Shown here piece by piece: positions 10,853-21,216 of a stretch of DNA of 64,000 nucleotides (within the stretch, counting starts at the first letter, position 1; every line of letters starts with the position of its first letter). The translations under genes and the position numbers were made by a program. The stretch is taken from NCBI GenBank assembly GCA_034770075.1, contig JAVJAP010000134.1, positions 369,316 through 433,315 on the forward strand, read 5' to 3'. Source of the stretch: Aralia elata. Its lineage: Eukaryota; Streptophyta; Magnoliopsida; Apiales; Araliaceae. Below the pieces are notes generated by a model. That model was not told where the DNA came from. It worked only from the letters and a program-made list of their open reading frames with translations, and did not search any database.

Positions 10853-12267
10853 GTTACAACTTACGCTTGGTTTCCAGGGGGCGCTGCCCCCTTAGACCCT
10901 CGCCAGCTCACCGGCGAGTTGGGCCAGCCGCTCGTTCACCGGTTAGCGAGACCTCCGACTGGGTAGTCGTAGTGGCAATCAAAGTGCTTTAATGATGCTA
11001 CATCAGTTTTGAATCTAGTCTATAAGTGACTAATTGTTATACGAATATGTACTTAATTATGTAGGATTTTAAGGAGCGTGTGTTAGTATATTGTAGCAGA
11101 CGCACCAGGCAAGTTTTCTTTACCCCTACTCTATTTACATTCGAGCGGGATGTGGTGTATTGTGCAAGTTCCCTTGACTTCTACTAACTTGTGCAAATAT
11201 ATTATTGTTGTGCAAGTATTATTGAGGACGAGTTCCTTTTTACCGTAAGTTCACTTTGTGCAAGTTCCTAACCTAAAACTTCTTATGTTGTTACAAGTTC
11301 CCTGAAACCATTCTTGTATTAATTTATTTACAAGTTAATATTTAAGCTTGAATCTTTTAATTCCTCAAGCATACTCTAAGTGGATTAATTACTTAAGAAT
11401 TATTCCACATCGTTGTTATTGGCACTCGCACATCGTGCAATTGTTTTCGCACATACATTGACTTGTATTTTATTTAAAGTTCTATTATAGATGAACTGTT
11501 ATAGTTAAGTCTTAGCCATTTTTCGGCTAGACATTTGCAGTATAGATTTTAGAAGCTATCCAAACCATTTGATGGTGCGAAATCTTGGACTATATGAACA
11601 CCCCTAAAAATATAGGGGAGTACGCCACGTATCGGAATATAAGATACAAAGAACAGAAGTTAAATGTTATGCATACACATCGGGTGCTAGAGGCTGATCC
11701 CCTCGAGTACTTATTTATGAGCCAGTAACCAAAGGGTCAACTAGCTATTGACTCCCTTGGACGTTTATTGTTCAAAGTCTACTTGACTAGCATTCGTTTT
11801 AAAAGCAATTATTATTCTTGCTTCCGATATTCATATTGTTGAATTCCTCTATTTACATTCCGTTCATCATGATATATATCATTTCTTACTATTATTTAAA
11901 CTCGCTGAGCAAACTAGTTGCTCACCCTTGCTATATTATGAACCTTATTGCAGTTAAGCCCGAGACTTCAGGAAAAGACAAGGGCAAGAAAAAGATGAAG
12001 TATTAGTCTTTTAATGTCTCTAGTTTGATTCAGGCATAGTTAAGAAACTTCGATGGTTATTTAAACCCTAAAGTACTGTATTAGGGTATATTTGTATTGT
12101 TGTATTAAGGTTATCGAATCTTGGGACTAGTAACACCTTTTAAATGATACAACATATGTTTATTATATTCCGCACTTAGTTATTGTATGTTGTTTGGAGG
12201 TGGAAGTTTGTATTGGATCGTGATGACCAAATTCGGGTGTTTGACACCCGAATTTGGGGGCATCACA
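10853..12267 (+). repeat. Truncated Tekay-like gypsy LTR
   Basis: The stretch ends GGGGGCATCACA, like the LTR ends of element T (GGGGGTGTCACA). Several segments match T's LTR in order: AACACCCCTAAAAATATAGGGG, GGCTGATCCCCTCGAGTAC and GACAAGGGCAAG. Its start is lost next to the copia LTR. Near its left edge is a GC-rich patch (10876-10960) with a GGGGGC/GCCCCC hairpin and CTCGCC/GGCGAG pairs. No coding is seen; the small open frame at 11818-12006 is not credible. Confidence 0.6.
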
Positions 12268-12477
12268 GCTTGACTTTTGCCAAACACTTTCTTATTACCT
12301 GTAACTTTGTATTAAGGCTAAACTTGCAATAATTCTCATTATTTACTCTAAAATAGGTTGAAATCAATTATTGACATAAAATTACTAAAATGTACTCAAA
12401 TAATACTAAACACTTAAGAATAAACTAAATAATTAAGCTAAGAATACCAAATTAGTAGATATAACATCTACTCATCA
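12268..12477 (-). repeat. Athila LTR fragment
   Basis: On the minus strand the LTR starts TGATGAGTAGATG at 12477, comparable to TGATAAGTAGG of the plus-strand Athila LTR. Only about 210 bp remain before the foreign LTR end at 12267. Confidence 0.6.
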
Positions 12478-12495
12478 AATACCCCCCAACTTAAC
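12478..12495 (-). other. Athila polypurine tract
   Basis: On the minus strand, GTTAAGTTGGGGGGTATT immediately precedes the LTR start. This G-rich form is typical of Athila elements. Confidence 0.65.
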
Positions 12496-13576
12496 TCTTT
12501 GCTTGCCCTCAAGCGAAACCACAAAGTAATTCTAAAAATCTACTATGCAACCTACTAATGAAATATGAATTCATTTGTAGCCTCCAAGATCATACAGTAA
12601 TAACTCTTATAATAATTAAATTATGTAATAGCTTCTCAATCAATTCAGTTGTTGAACCATAATAGTTATGATCCCACAGTTTACGTGTGTGTGTGTGTGC
12701 AATCTCCACCTCAATCAATCATACCTTAAAAGGATTATAGAATGAACACATGGTACAAAGAGATCATCAATCCCTTGGAATATATCACAACAGTAATTTT
12801 AGCTAGAGTAAACATCATTCAAGTCAAGAGAATACAGTTCTTTCCAATACTATGTTATTCCTCCTAGATGCATTTTCATTTTTAATTCACATGGTGAGTG
12901 CGTTTTACGCTCCTTCTCACATTTGCCTGAATGAGTGCATTTTACACTCCATCTCGTCTTTATTTTTACCAAGGAGTATTCTTTTAAGCTCAATTCACTC
13001 CCCCATATATTATAATTCTAGGAAGCACATCATTTTCTTTCTTTTTATTCAACCATAATTCCCCCCAAACTTGAACAACTCACTACCCCTACTTCAATTA
13101 AAACTGAAATATAATCCTAACTCTTGACAATATTTAATACCAAGGTTTTGAACTATAATCGCCCCGAAATACAATTACTCGGTGGGATATAAGTGCTCAA
13201 AGTAAATAGGGATCATAACTACGCAAAATCGACTTCTAACTCGATATTTAAGCTTAGCACAAAGTTCAATAGTTCGCTAACTTCCCAAAACAAATGCAAT
13301 CATCTCTTATCATCGGCTATTCTTAAATTCACAAATCTTTTTTTTAGAATTAAAACGTACCTAATCATGCAATATACAAAGTACTCATATGCAATAATTA
13401 ACAGCTAAAGCATGCAATGATTATATTCTAATTAACAAAACAATTAAACCAAAATCTACTTAACACGCAATTAATACTAATTAAGCAAACCATCCTAAAA
13501 AATTAAGTCTTAAAACCAACTATCAAACCAAACAAATTAATTCAAAAGTCTCAGGCATCCCCCCAAACTTAAATAT
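12496..13576 (-). other. Athila 3' untranslated region
   Basis: AT-rich and without credible coding. It shares blocks with the 3' region of the plus-strand Athila element at 27403-27927, including the GCGTTTTACGCTCCTTCTCA segment (about 12899-12918), which supports the identification. A short GT microsatellite lies near 12686-12699. Confidence 0.6.
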
Positions 13577-14284
13577 TACATTGCCCTCAATGTAATACAT
13601 AAATACCTCCTTGGAAAAAATTCATTTATGTTCATCGGTGAGATTGTCTGACTCCTCCTCCGTCTCAAAAGTTGTATCTTGGAACAGTGATGGTGGCGAA
13701 AATGAATTGGATCTACCCCATCCACATTGAAGCGATTAGCGAATGAAGTGATCACGTCATTCGTATAATCCACGAATGTGTCCACTCGTCCCGCGATCTG
13801 ATCCACCCGACGTGACTATTAGCGATTTAGACTTAGAAGTTGCTCCTGTCCGCATTCCAAGTTTGTTTATGTCATTCGTATTGCTCGGACCTCAATAAGA
13901 ATTAAATCCAATGTGACACCTGATGGAGAAGTTGTGACCGAACCTCTTCTCGCCCGTCTCGCACCAAGAGATGTACCAGCGCCTTCCTCTTGTCTTCCAG
14001 TAGCAGCAGCATCACCCTCCACTCTATAGCCAGCACCCCACATGTCAGGAAGGCTACCTACCATTTCCTTGAACTGGTCGATGGTGCTACTGTCTAACAC
14101 TGATTTCGGCTACTCGAATATCTCATCTGAACTCCAAACTATGCCAGCGTTCCTGCACAACCCACATATGAGAGATGGGTGCGGAAGTCCACCAATGGAA
14201 CCGCTACGTAACGCATGGAGTATTGAGCTATATATGACTTTTCCCATGTCAATGTTTTTCCCCGTGACAATAGCATAGAGAAGT

Positions 14285-15247
14285 TGATAGACTCCACGGC
14301 ACGCTTGCGTGAGGTGGTCGTCACCCGGATCGTTTCTAACAAGTTGATAGGATGGATAACTTGCAACACCTTAACCCCTCGCCTATATGTAGACGGTAAT
14401 CGTGGTACAATTGCTTACTTAGGAAGTTTGCGTAGGATGGACACCAACGACACCTCGACCCCTCGCTTATGTTGAAGTGGTAATCTTGGTACAATCGACG
14501 ATTGATGTGGTAGAAGACGCCACACACAACTATGATTGCTTGTATGATAAGTCAAATTATGAATCTTCAAAGAGAACTAAGGAACACTTAGGAATTCTTC
14601 AAAGAACCATAAGTAGAGAAACAAACTCACAATAATATTGATAATCTGAAAATTGGTTATGAATTCAAGTTTACAATAGCACCTATTTATACTAGTTTTA
14701 GAAACAAACTAGAAGCTTCTAGAAGCACACACTAGTTGAAATACAAGCTCACAAATGTTGAAAAATAGCAATCATACAACATGTAATTAAACCTAAATAC
14801 TGATATCATGTTTTGGGTGAAAGAAGGTTCGAAAATCAAGAAAGTCAAAAAATGACAAATTGCATCTAGGAGGTTCTCGCCGGGGCGAGAAAAATGAACT
14901 GGAGTTTCTCGCCGGGGCGAGAAAATTGAACTGCAATTTCTCGCCGGGGCGAGAAAATTGGCCTGGAAAACCTCGTCGGGGCGAGCTAGCCTGTTCCATG
15001 CAAACTATTTTCTTTCATCGTTTTGACCGCCACGTCCATTCGTAACATGTTTACGGGCTTCATACGTTTGGACTCCATCTCCATAACTTCTATACTTGAT
15101 CCAACCTCGTTCCATAGTTCATGGATCATTCCATTAAGTCCTTCTTTGAAGGTTTTAGCTCGAGCTCTAGTAACGGGTCCAAGTGGCAATTGTAATGGGT
15201 CTTCTCGGGTTGTGTCACGGGTTTCTGGATTATGGATGTCCTCATCA
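14285..15247 (-). repeat. CRM-like solo LTR with 5-bp target duplication
   Basis: It is flanked by GAAGT on both sides (14280-14284 and 15248-15252) and bounded by TGATAG and CATCA. Its ends match the CRM-like LTR at 3289-4275, including the pol C-terminal codons TRARAKTFKEGLNGMIHELW that overlap the LTR. The host Athila ORF reads through once the LTR and one duplication copy are ignored, so this is a solo LTR left by recombination. The middle carries a four-copy GC-rich motif array (14874-14990), and a TATAAATAG lies on the minus strand at 14683-14691. Confidence 0.9.
14874..14990 (-). promoter_or_regulatory. GC-rich near-palindrome array in the CRM solo LTR
   Basis: Four copies of TTCTCGCCGGGGCGAGAA (the last diverged to CCTCGTCGGGGCGAGCT) at about 32-bp spacing. 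The spacers include AAATGAACTG and GGCCTGGAAAA. In element orientation the array lies about 180 bp upstream of the TATA box at 14691. It is absent from the related LTR at 3289-4275. The function is unknown. Confidence 0.75.
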
Positions 15248-16143
15248 GAAGTGCTGCCCTGGCCTTAAGTACATTTAAAACATGTGACGAATGCATTAAC
15301 TTTGCACAACTAAAATAATACCAAGCCTTACCATATTTGCTTAATTCATCCCGGGGGAATGAACCTGCTGAATCGGCTCGAATTGTCTATTCCGCTCTAG
15401 GCTTACATAAGCTTTGAATCACTTCGTCCCAGTTTGGTCTGTCCTGTACATACTGTGTGTAATCATCATTCTCGATAAGGTCCAGGTTATAGTATGCATT
15501 GATAGCAACACTGTCGAATGGCACTAACTTGCCCTGCACCATGGCCACCTTATGTTCAGCCTCTACCGCTTTGGCATAGAATTCTACCACGATTGCTATT
15601 ACAGTGGCCTTCAGTTGGGCTATCAAAGCTCTCCATTTATGTTCATTAATGATTGTATGGATTCCAAGCCCATTAGCTTCCTGTGGCACTAAGCCACGTT
15701 CCTGGATTAAATTTTTGTTGACTAAGAATGCATGAAATCTTTTCAACGTGGCTTCACTAACAAACTTCGTATGGTTGTATGTGGTGGAAGAAGACCTCAC
15801 AGTGCGTTGTCGCTTGGGTGTCATTTGAATGCCTAACAAAGCTTTGAAACTCAAGAAAGTGTTGAACTTTATAGTTGGAGCAAGTTATCGAACACCTTAT
15901 AGGCGCTTTATATTTTGCCCAAATTCAAACCCTTTAAATGCTTGAATTCCTCCCAATTGATGTATCAACCCTAAACAATGTATCCAATGATTAACTAAGA
16001 ACCTCAAGGATGAATGAGAATGCTTGCATGTATTGATTACCTTGTTAAATTAAAGAAGATAAATCTTTTATGATTTTGAACTTTTCCTTCTCCAATTATA
16101 TCACCTTGAATTTTCCTTGCAATCCTCTAAGTTGATGTTATGT

Positions 16144-16155
16144 GGGATTTATAAT
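16144..16155 (-). promoter_or_regulatory. TATA-like site before the Athila third ORF
   Basis: On the minus strand ATTATAAATCCC lies 290 bp before the ATG at 15854 and about 180 bp after the GC-rich cluster. The plus-strand Athila element has CTATAAATCC in the equivalent place, 100 bp before its third ORF. Confidence 0.4.
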
Positions 16156-16335
16156 GCGAAAGTTTATAGCAATTGGAAGTTCTTGATAGTTGTTATTAGA
16201 AGTGGGTAGGAATTTGGGTGTGTGGGGGTGTTTGAGGAGAGTTTGTGTTTGAATAGGGGAGGGAGTGGGCGAGTTGTGGGGGAGAATGGGAAAAATGGGC
16301 GCTAAGTGCTGCTTTTGATTTTCTGATCCATGTAT

Positions 16336-16550
16336 GCGCGCCGCGGCATAGCCCTTGAGCGTCGTGGCTCATAAGCGAATGTCGCGGCCCTTGAATTTGT
16401 GCGCCGTGACCCATATCTTTCTGTTTGGTTTTCGTACGACTACTTATTTTGAGTGTTGAATAGTATTTGAATGTCACGGCCCTTAGGCTTCAATGTCGCA
16501 GCTCATGCTAGAATGTCGTGGCCCTTAATTTGTTACACCGCGGCCCATGA
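16336..16550 (-). repeat. GC-rich short motif cluster, Athila intergenic
   Basis: About seven degenerate copies of a GCGCCGCGGCCC-like motif (for example GCGCGCCGCGGC and GTCGCGGCCCTTG) spaced by roughly 20-30 AT-rich bases, with one wider gap. Similar clusters lie in the plus-strand Athila LTR (18010-18080) and before its third ORF (25934-26034). Confidence 0.65.
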
Positions 16551-16984
16551 TCTCCTGATTGATAATGTGCTATTTATCTAATTCCTTGCATTCTCACCAC
16601 CCCTTAGTTATTTTCATGCCAATGATTTGCTTATGTCTCCTTCCCCTTCATTTCTCAATTTCTCACATTTGATTCCTGTGTCTCCTAAAATTAATTGCCA
16701 TCAAAATGAAATAAATTATGAAAATTTCATGACTAAAAATTGAACTAAAACTTAATTAAAATTCAATAAATTATATCTAATTCTAATTTAACCTATGGGT
16801 TCCCTCCTAGTAGCACTTATTTTTAAGTCATCAGCCTGACTTCTTCCTTTCGATTACTCGGGCTTGTCTGACGTGGTTGAAATGTTATTAGATGCGCATT
16901 CCATGTCATGCATCACTTGACCGTCCATGTCCACATCGTCCTTCCTTCATTTGTGTATCTATCATCCACTCCATACTCCTGCAC

Positions 16985-17759
16985 GAGCTGTCACCTATGC
17001 TCTCTTTGGCCAAGTAACATTCCTCTAATTCATCTGGGAATTTAATGGTGTTAAACACGTTGAATTTGATTTCTTAATCATTGACTTTCATTATAAGCTC
17101 CTCATTCTGTACATCTATCAGGGTCTGTCCCGTTGCTAAGAATGGTCTACCCAAGATGAGTGGGACCTCTTGATCTTCTGCACAATCAAGAATAACAAAA
17201 TCAACTGGAAAAACAAATGTATCAACTTACACCAATATGTCTTCAATCACTCCTCTCGGACGTGTAATTGATCGATCCGCCAATTGCAGCGTAATGTTTG
17301 TCGGTTTTAGTCCTTTCAATCCGAGTTTCTCATAAATAGAAAGCGACATCAGATTGATACTTGCACCAAGATCGCATAGAGTCTTCCCAATAAATTACTC
17401 CCCGATGATATATGGTATTGTAAAGCTCCAGGGTCTTACAGTTTAGCTGGCAATTTCTTCTGAATAATGGCACTGCATTCTTCTGTTAAAGCTACCATCT
17501 CACATTCCCTTATTCTTCTCTTCTTTGAAAGAATATCTTTCATAAACTTCACATAGCTCGACATTTGTTCCAAAGCCTTAGCAAAAGGTATGTTGATTTG
17601 TAACTTCTTGAAAACCTCCAAAAATCTTAAAAATTGATGATTGAGTTTCTGATTCCTCAAACATTGTGGAATTGGAACCGAAGGTGTCTTTACATCTTGC
17701 TTAACCCCATTCTTCTTCGAATTGGCTCCCTCGTTCTTATTCTCTTCAGACTTGTTCAA
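16985..17759 (-). pseudogene. Athila gag C-terminus and protease remnant
   Basis: The open stretch 17759-17436 encodes EALEQ-type gag-protease linker sequence (FAKALEQMSSYVKFMKDIL, SKKRRIRECEMVALTEECS), matching 20600-20770 of the plus-strand Athila element. Past a stop near 17436 the protease continues with frameshifts; LILGRPFLATGQTLIDVQN near 17150 is the conserved protease C-terminal segment. The coding then fades into non-coding sequence without RT. Confidence 0.75.
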
Positions 17760-18009
17760 GTCATTTTCAAACTCTTCTTCCTTCTCGGTGTTCCGTATAC
17801 TTGCTGGCTGATAAGTAGGTTTTATACCTATTATTTGGGTACTTTTAGGCTTAATAATTTGTATGTTTTTAAGTATTTTATGTCATTTTATAGAATTTGT
17901 ACTCAATTTATGGCTTTTGTTCATTTGTAGGAATAAAGGAGTTACGTGGTAAAAATCGCAATATTTGAAGCAATTGGGCGAGCAAGGAAGAAAATCATAT
18001 AGGGATTAA

Positions 18010-18080
18010 GAGCCGCGATGCGGATCATGGGTCGTAGCGCCTGATTCTGTGGGTCACGGCGCCCGGAGCATTTTCCCTCA
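18010..18080 (+). repeat. GC-rich motif cluster in Athila U3
   Basis: Short GC-rich motifs (AGCCGCGATGCGG, GTCGTAGCGCC, GTCACGGCGCCC) separated by about 15-20 bases, followed by further GCG motifs to about 18100, directly upstream of the TATA box at 18127. Confidence 0.55.
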
Positions 18081-18126
18081 CGCGTATGGCGCGTGTGCGT
18101 GGCAAAATTAGGTTTTTCTTGTATCT

Positions 18127-18139
18127 TTTATATATGAAG
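18127..18139 (+). promoter_or_regulatory. TATA box of the Athila LTR
   Basis: TTTATATATGAAG lies about 50 bp after the GC-rich cluster and before a purine-rich leader (GAGAGAGAGAGG). This is the likely U3/R boundary. Confidence 0.5.
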
Positions 18140-19088
18140 CGATGCCAAGGAGAAGAGAGAGAGAGGATAATTTACGTAAAAAGGAAAAAAAAACACTTCT
18201 GAATCAATTCCATATAAGGGAAGGGAAAAGAGGATTAAAGATCAAGATCTGAAGAACTCTAGCGGGAGCTGTCCATCAGATTCTTTTCTTTATCTTTCTT
18301 TTAAACTCTTGTGTTTATAATGACTATTACTGATGAGATGTTGTTTATTTCTTTATTCATGAACTAAAGTCTATTTTCAAGATTGCAATGGAACCCGATG
18401 ATTGGTTTTTATTAATCTATTGATTATTTAACTTCTATCAGATATTTGCAAGATTGTTTATTATATTTTAGTTTTCACTCAATAGTTGTTTGGCCAACAA
18501 TTAATCTGTTGATCTAGATGAGATGGAAACGTTGATTCTCGATTAGATGTGGAATATGATACATGTGTTGGATTAATTCATGTTAGGAATTATTATTCAA
18601 TTTGCATAAAGGATAGAAATATACCCAAGTGTCGCATTAACTTGTTAAGAATTGGTATCTATTGCATCATTGTTGATTATTCACATAGAAATATAGTGTT
18701 CTAGTTAAGAATGATGACACTTATCTAATCTTGGAATAAGTTAGATAAATACTTATGAATTCTTAGTTAGCAATCTGCAACGTTTGACTGGTTAAATAGG
18801 GAGTGGAAGAATAGGAAACATCATCGGGGGAAATTGTAATCTTGATAATTTCATTTCTGTTACATTATTCATAATTGTTTCTCTTATTAGTTTAACTATT
18901 AGTGATTACGAAACACTTGTTTCTTGTTTAAATAGAATTCGGTTAATTTAAAGTTAGTTATTGGGAATATTAATTGGTTTATTAGATTATTTCTCATGGG
19001 TTCGACACTCTACTTCTACTTTATTACTTGATTGATCATGTATACTTGCTCGTAAAATTGTTGGTTTAGATTTAGCCCATTAAGTTTT

Positions 19089-19103
19089 TGGCGCCGTTGC
19101 CGG
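19089..19103 (+). other. Primer-binding site, Asp-type
   Basis: TGGCGCCGTTGCCGG, a standard plant Ty3/gypsy primer-binding site, lies shortly after the Athila 5' LTR and confirms the element's orientation. Confidence 0.88.
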
Positions 19104-19216
19104 TGAATAATTCTAGTAATTAATTTTCTTATTTCTAATATCAATTACAATTAATCTGATTCTAATTTAAACACAAATTTTTATTCTTTTGCAGGTACTC
19201 TCGTTACTGTTTCAAA

Positions 19217-21215
19217 ATGCAAGATTTAGAGAATATGGCTGCAGAAGAATAGAAAACATTATAGGAGTATGCTACACCATTGGTAATGGATGTTCAATCC
19301 AGTATTAGAAGACCTGCAATACAAGCTAGTATTTTGAAATTCAACCAAGCATGATACAGATGATTCAAAGTTCGGTACAATTTGAGGGTACCCTAATGAT
19401 GATCCGAATGAGCATTTGATCAATTTCTTTGAAATATGTGATACATGTAAATATGAAGGAGTTTCTGAGGATGCACTTAGATTGCGACTTTTCCCTTTCA
19501 CACTTCGTGGTAAGGCAAAAAGTTGGTTACATTCGCTACCAGCATGCTCGATATCTACATGGAGTGATCTTGTACAGAAATTCTTGGCTAAGTTTTTTCC
19601 ACAAGCTAAAATCGCAAGATTAAGGTCAGATAGCGCAGCATTTGCTCAAGAAGACTCAGAATCTCTGTATGAAGCTTGGGAGAGGTTTAAGTAATTACTC
19701 AGGAGATGTCTACATCATGGCATTCCTATGTGGTTGCAGATTCAGACTTTTTACAAGGGTTTGAATGTTACAATGCGATCTAATATCGATGCAGCCACAT
19801 GTAGGTCTTTAATGGAGAAAAAATTATGATGAGGCATATGAATTGTTGGAGATCATGGCAAACAATAATTATCAATGGTCCGCACCAAGAAATACGCGAA
19901 TTGGAACTGTGGTAGTAAATCAGAAAGATGTAATTTCGGTACTAGTAGAGCAGGTGGCGGCTTTAGTAAGGAAATTGGATTCTGGTGGATATTAATCTAT
20001 GCAGTGGGATACGTTGGTATGTGATATTTGTGCAGGAAATCATGCAAGGAGTCAATGCGCAATTAAGGTCGAGTCAGTGCAGTTTGTTGAAGGATCCAAT
20101 TATCAAAGTAATCAAAATCTCAATACCGAGGATCATATTCAGAAGAAGAAGCAAGATCAAGAGCAACAGGCTTTTCAGCAAGAACAAAAGGTAATGATGG
20201 AGGAGTTGTTGTCAAAATATCAGGCGGAAAATAATGCAAGAATTGCTAAAATGGAAAAATTATTTGAACATTTTGCTACCAACATCAATAGCCAAATTCA
20301 GAAATTTTCAAGTAACGCAATGAAGGAAGTGCACAACCTATATGAAAGTTGCAATGTTATTTTACGAAGTGGTAAGGAATTACCGAAGGCAAATAGCAAG
20401 AATGCAATTGATGATGTATGTATGGATGAAGAATTAGCAGTGGGTGATGTCAACGAGGAAAAGAAGTAAGAAAAGAAGGAAGATAATCCACAAGTCAAAG
20501 AAGAATTAGGGAAACAGGTGCAATTTGTGCCTCTAGTCCCTTTTCCGCAAAGATTGCAAAATCAAAAAGTGGATAATCAGTTTACAAAGCTTCTTGAGGT
20601 ACTTAAAAAGCTCCACATTAACATACCATTTGCAGAAGCTTTGGAGCAAATGTCAAGCTATGCAAAATTCATGAAAGACATTTTATCCAAGAAAAGGAGA
20701 TTAGGTGATTTTGAAATCGTGGCATTGACTGAAGAATGTAGTGTAATCTTACAGAAAAAGTTACCACCAAAGCTAAAGGATCCGGAGAGTTTCACTATCC
20801 CGTGTACGATCGGTAATCAATTTTTAGGGAGAGCATTATGTGATTTGGGAGCTAGCATCAACTTGATGCCACTTTCTATTTACACTCAATTAGGATTGAA
20901 GGCACCAAGGCCGAAAAACATAACCTTACAGTTTGTAGATACATCTGTGACATATCCAAGAGGTATTGTTGAAGATATTTTAGTGAAGGATGATAAGTTC
21001 ATCTTTCTGGCAGATTTTATAATTTTGGATTTCGAGGAAGACAAGGAAATACCAATTATACTTGGAAGGCCCTTCTTAGCAACAGGAAAACGTTGATTGA
21101 TGTGCAGAAAGGTGAGTTGACCATGCGGGTTCAAGATCAAGGGGTTACATTTAGTGTTTTAAAGTTTATGAAGTTTCTGAAAGAAGAGGAAGAATGTTTT
21201 CAAGTTGATCTAAGC
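19217..21215 (+). pseudogene. Athila gag and protease pseudogene
   Basis: Gag starts at the ATG at 19217 in a frame broken within 12 codons. The conserved capsid stretch is open at 19416-19694 (LRLFPFTLRGKAKSWLHSLP). After a stop at about 19692, coding continues through 19999-20469, with a charged helical region, to a stop at 20467. The protease part (20518-21096) contains FAEALEQMSSYAKFMKDIL, LCDLGASINLMPLS with the catalytic aspartate, and IILGRPFLATGKR; a frameshift at about 21093 then spoils the end. Gag would form the particle and protease would process the polyprotein. Multiple stops make it inactive. Confidence 0.9.
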
Positions 21216-21216
21216 A

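Larger units (their letters stand above)
13577..15854 (-). pseudogene. Athila third ORF (putative plant transposon protein domain), split
   Basis: The N-terminal part (15854-15387) contains MTPKRQRTVRSSS, an ERGLVPQEANGLG segment and a VEFYAKAVEAEHK segment, like the third ORF of the neighbouring plus-strand Athila element (26247). A stop follows, then the frame continues to 15248, is interrupted by a CRM solo LTR, and resumes at 14284 with LYAIVTGKNIDMGKVIY and GLPHPSLICGLCRNAG. The next stretch (14100-13867) starts near STIDQFKEMVGSLPDMWG; the last (13806-13577) has a helical tail. In Athila this ORF occupies the env position and is often called env-like, but I see no signal peptide or clear membrane segment, so that role is not supported here. 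Several stops make it a pseudogene. Confidence 0.75.
12268..17808 (-). mobile_element. Athila-like element lacking RT and integrase, truncated
   Basis: Read on the minus strand from 17808: gag C-terminus and protease remnants (to about 16985), a GC-rich motif cluster (16550-16336), a TATA-like site (16155), the third ORF (15854-13577), a long 3' UTR with a tract like CATTGAGGGCAATGTAAT (about 13600), a polypurine tract and 210 bp of LTR. The RT, RNase H and integrase expected between protease and the third ORF are absent, so this is an internally deleted, non-autonomous copy. The plus-strand Athila LTR starts at 17809 and breaks it on one side; the Tekay-like LTR breaks it at 12267. The stretch 16556-16984 between protease and the motif cluster has no recognisable coding. 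Confidence 0.8.
17809..19082 (+). repeat. Athila 5' LTR
   Basis: It starts TGATAAGTAGGTTTTATACC and ends near TTAGCCCATTA, a few bases before the primer-binding site. The 3' part has GGGTTCGACACTCTA, shared with the solo LTR at 22638-23929. A GC-rich cluster at 18010-18080 precedes a TATA box at 18127. The right boundary is uncertain by a few bases. Confidence 0.75.

Noticed and set aside
12686..12699. GT microsatellite as a regulatory element
   Set aside because: Only about seven dinucleotide copies, with no supporting context.
13193..13408. Small open frame in the Athila 3' UTR
   Set aside because: AT-rich, no motif, and on the strand opposite to the element.
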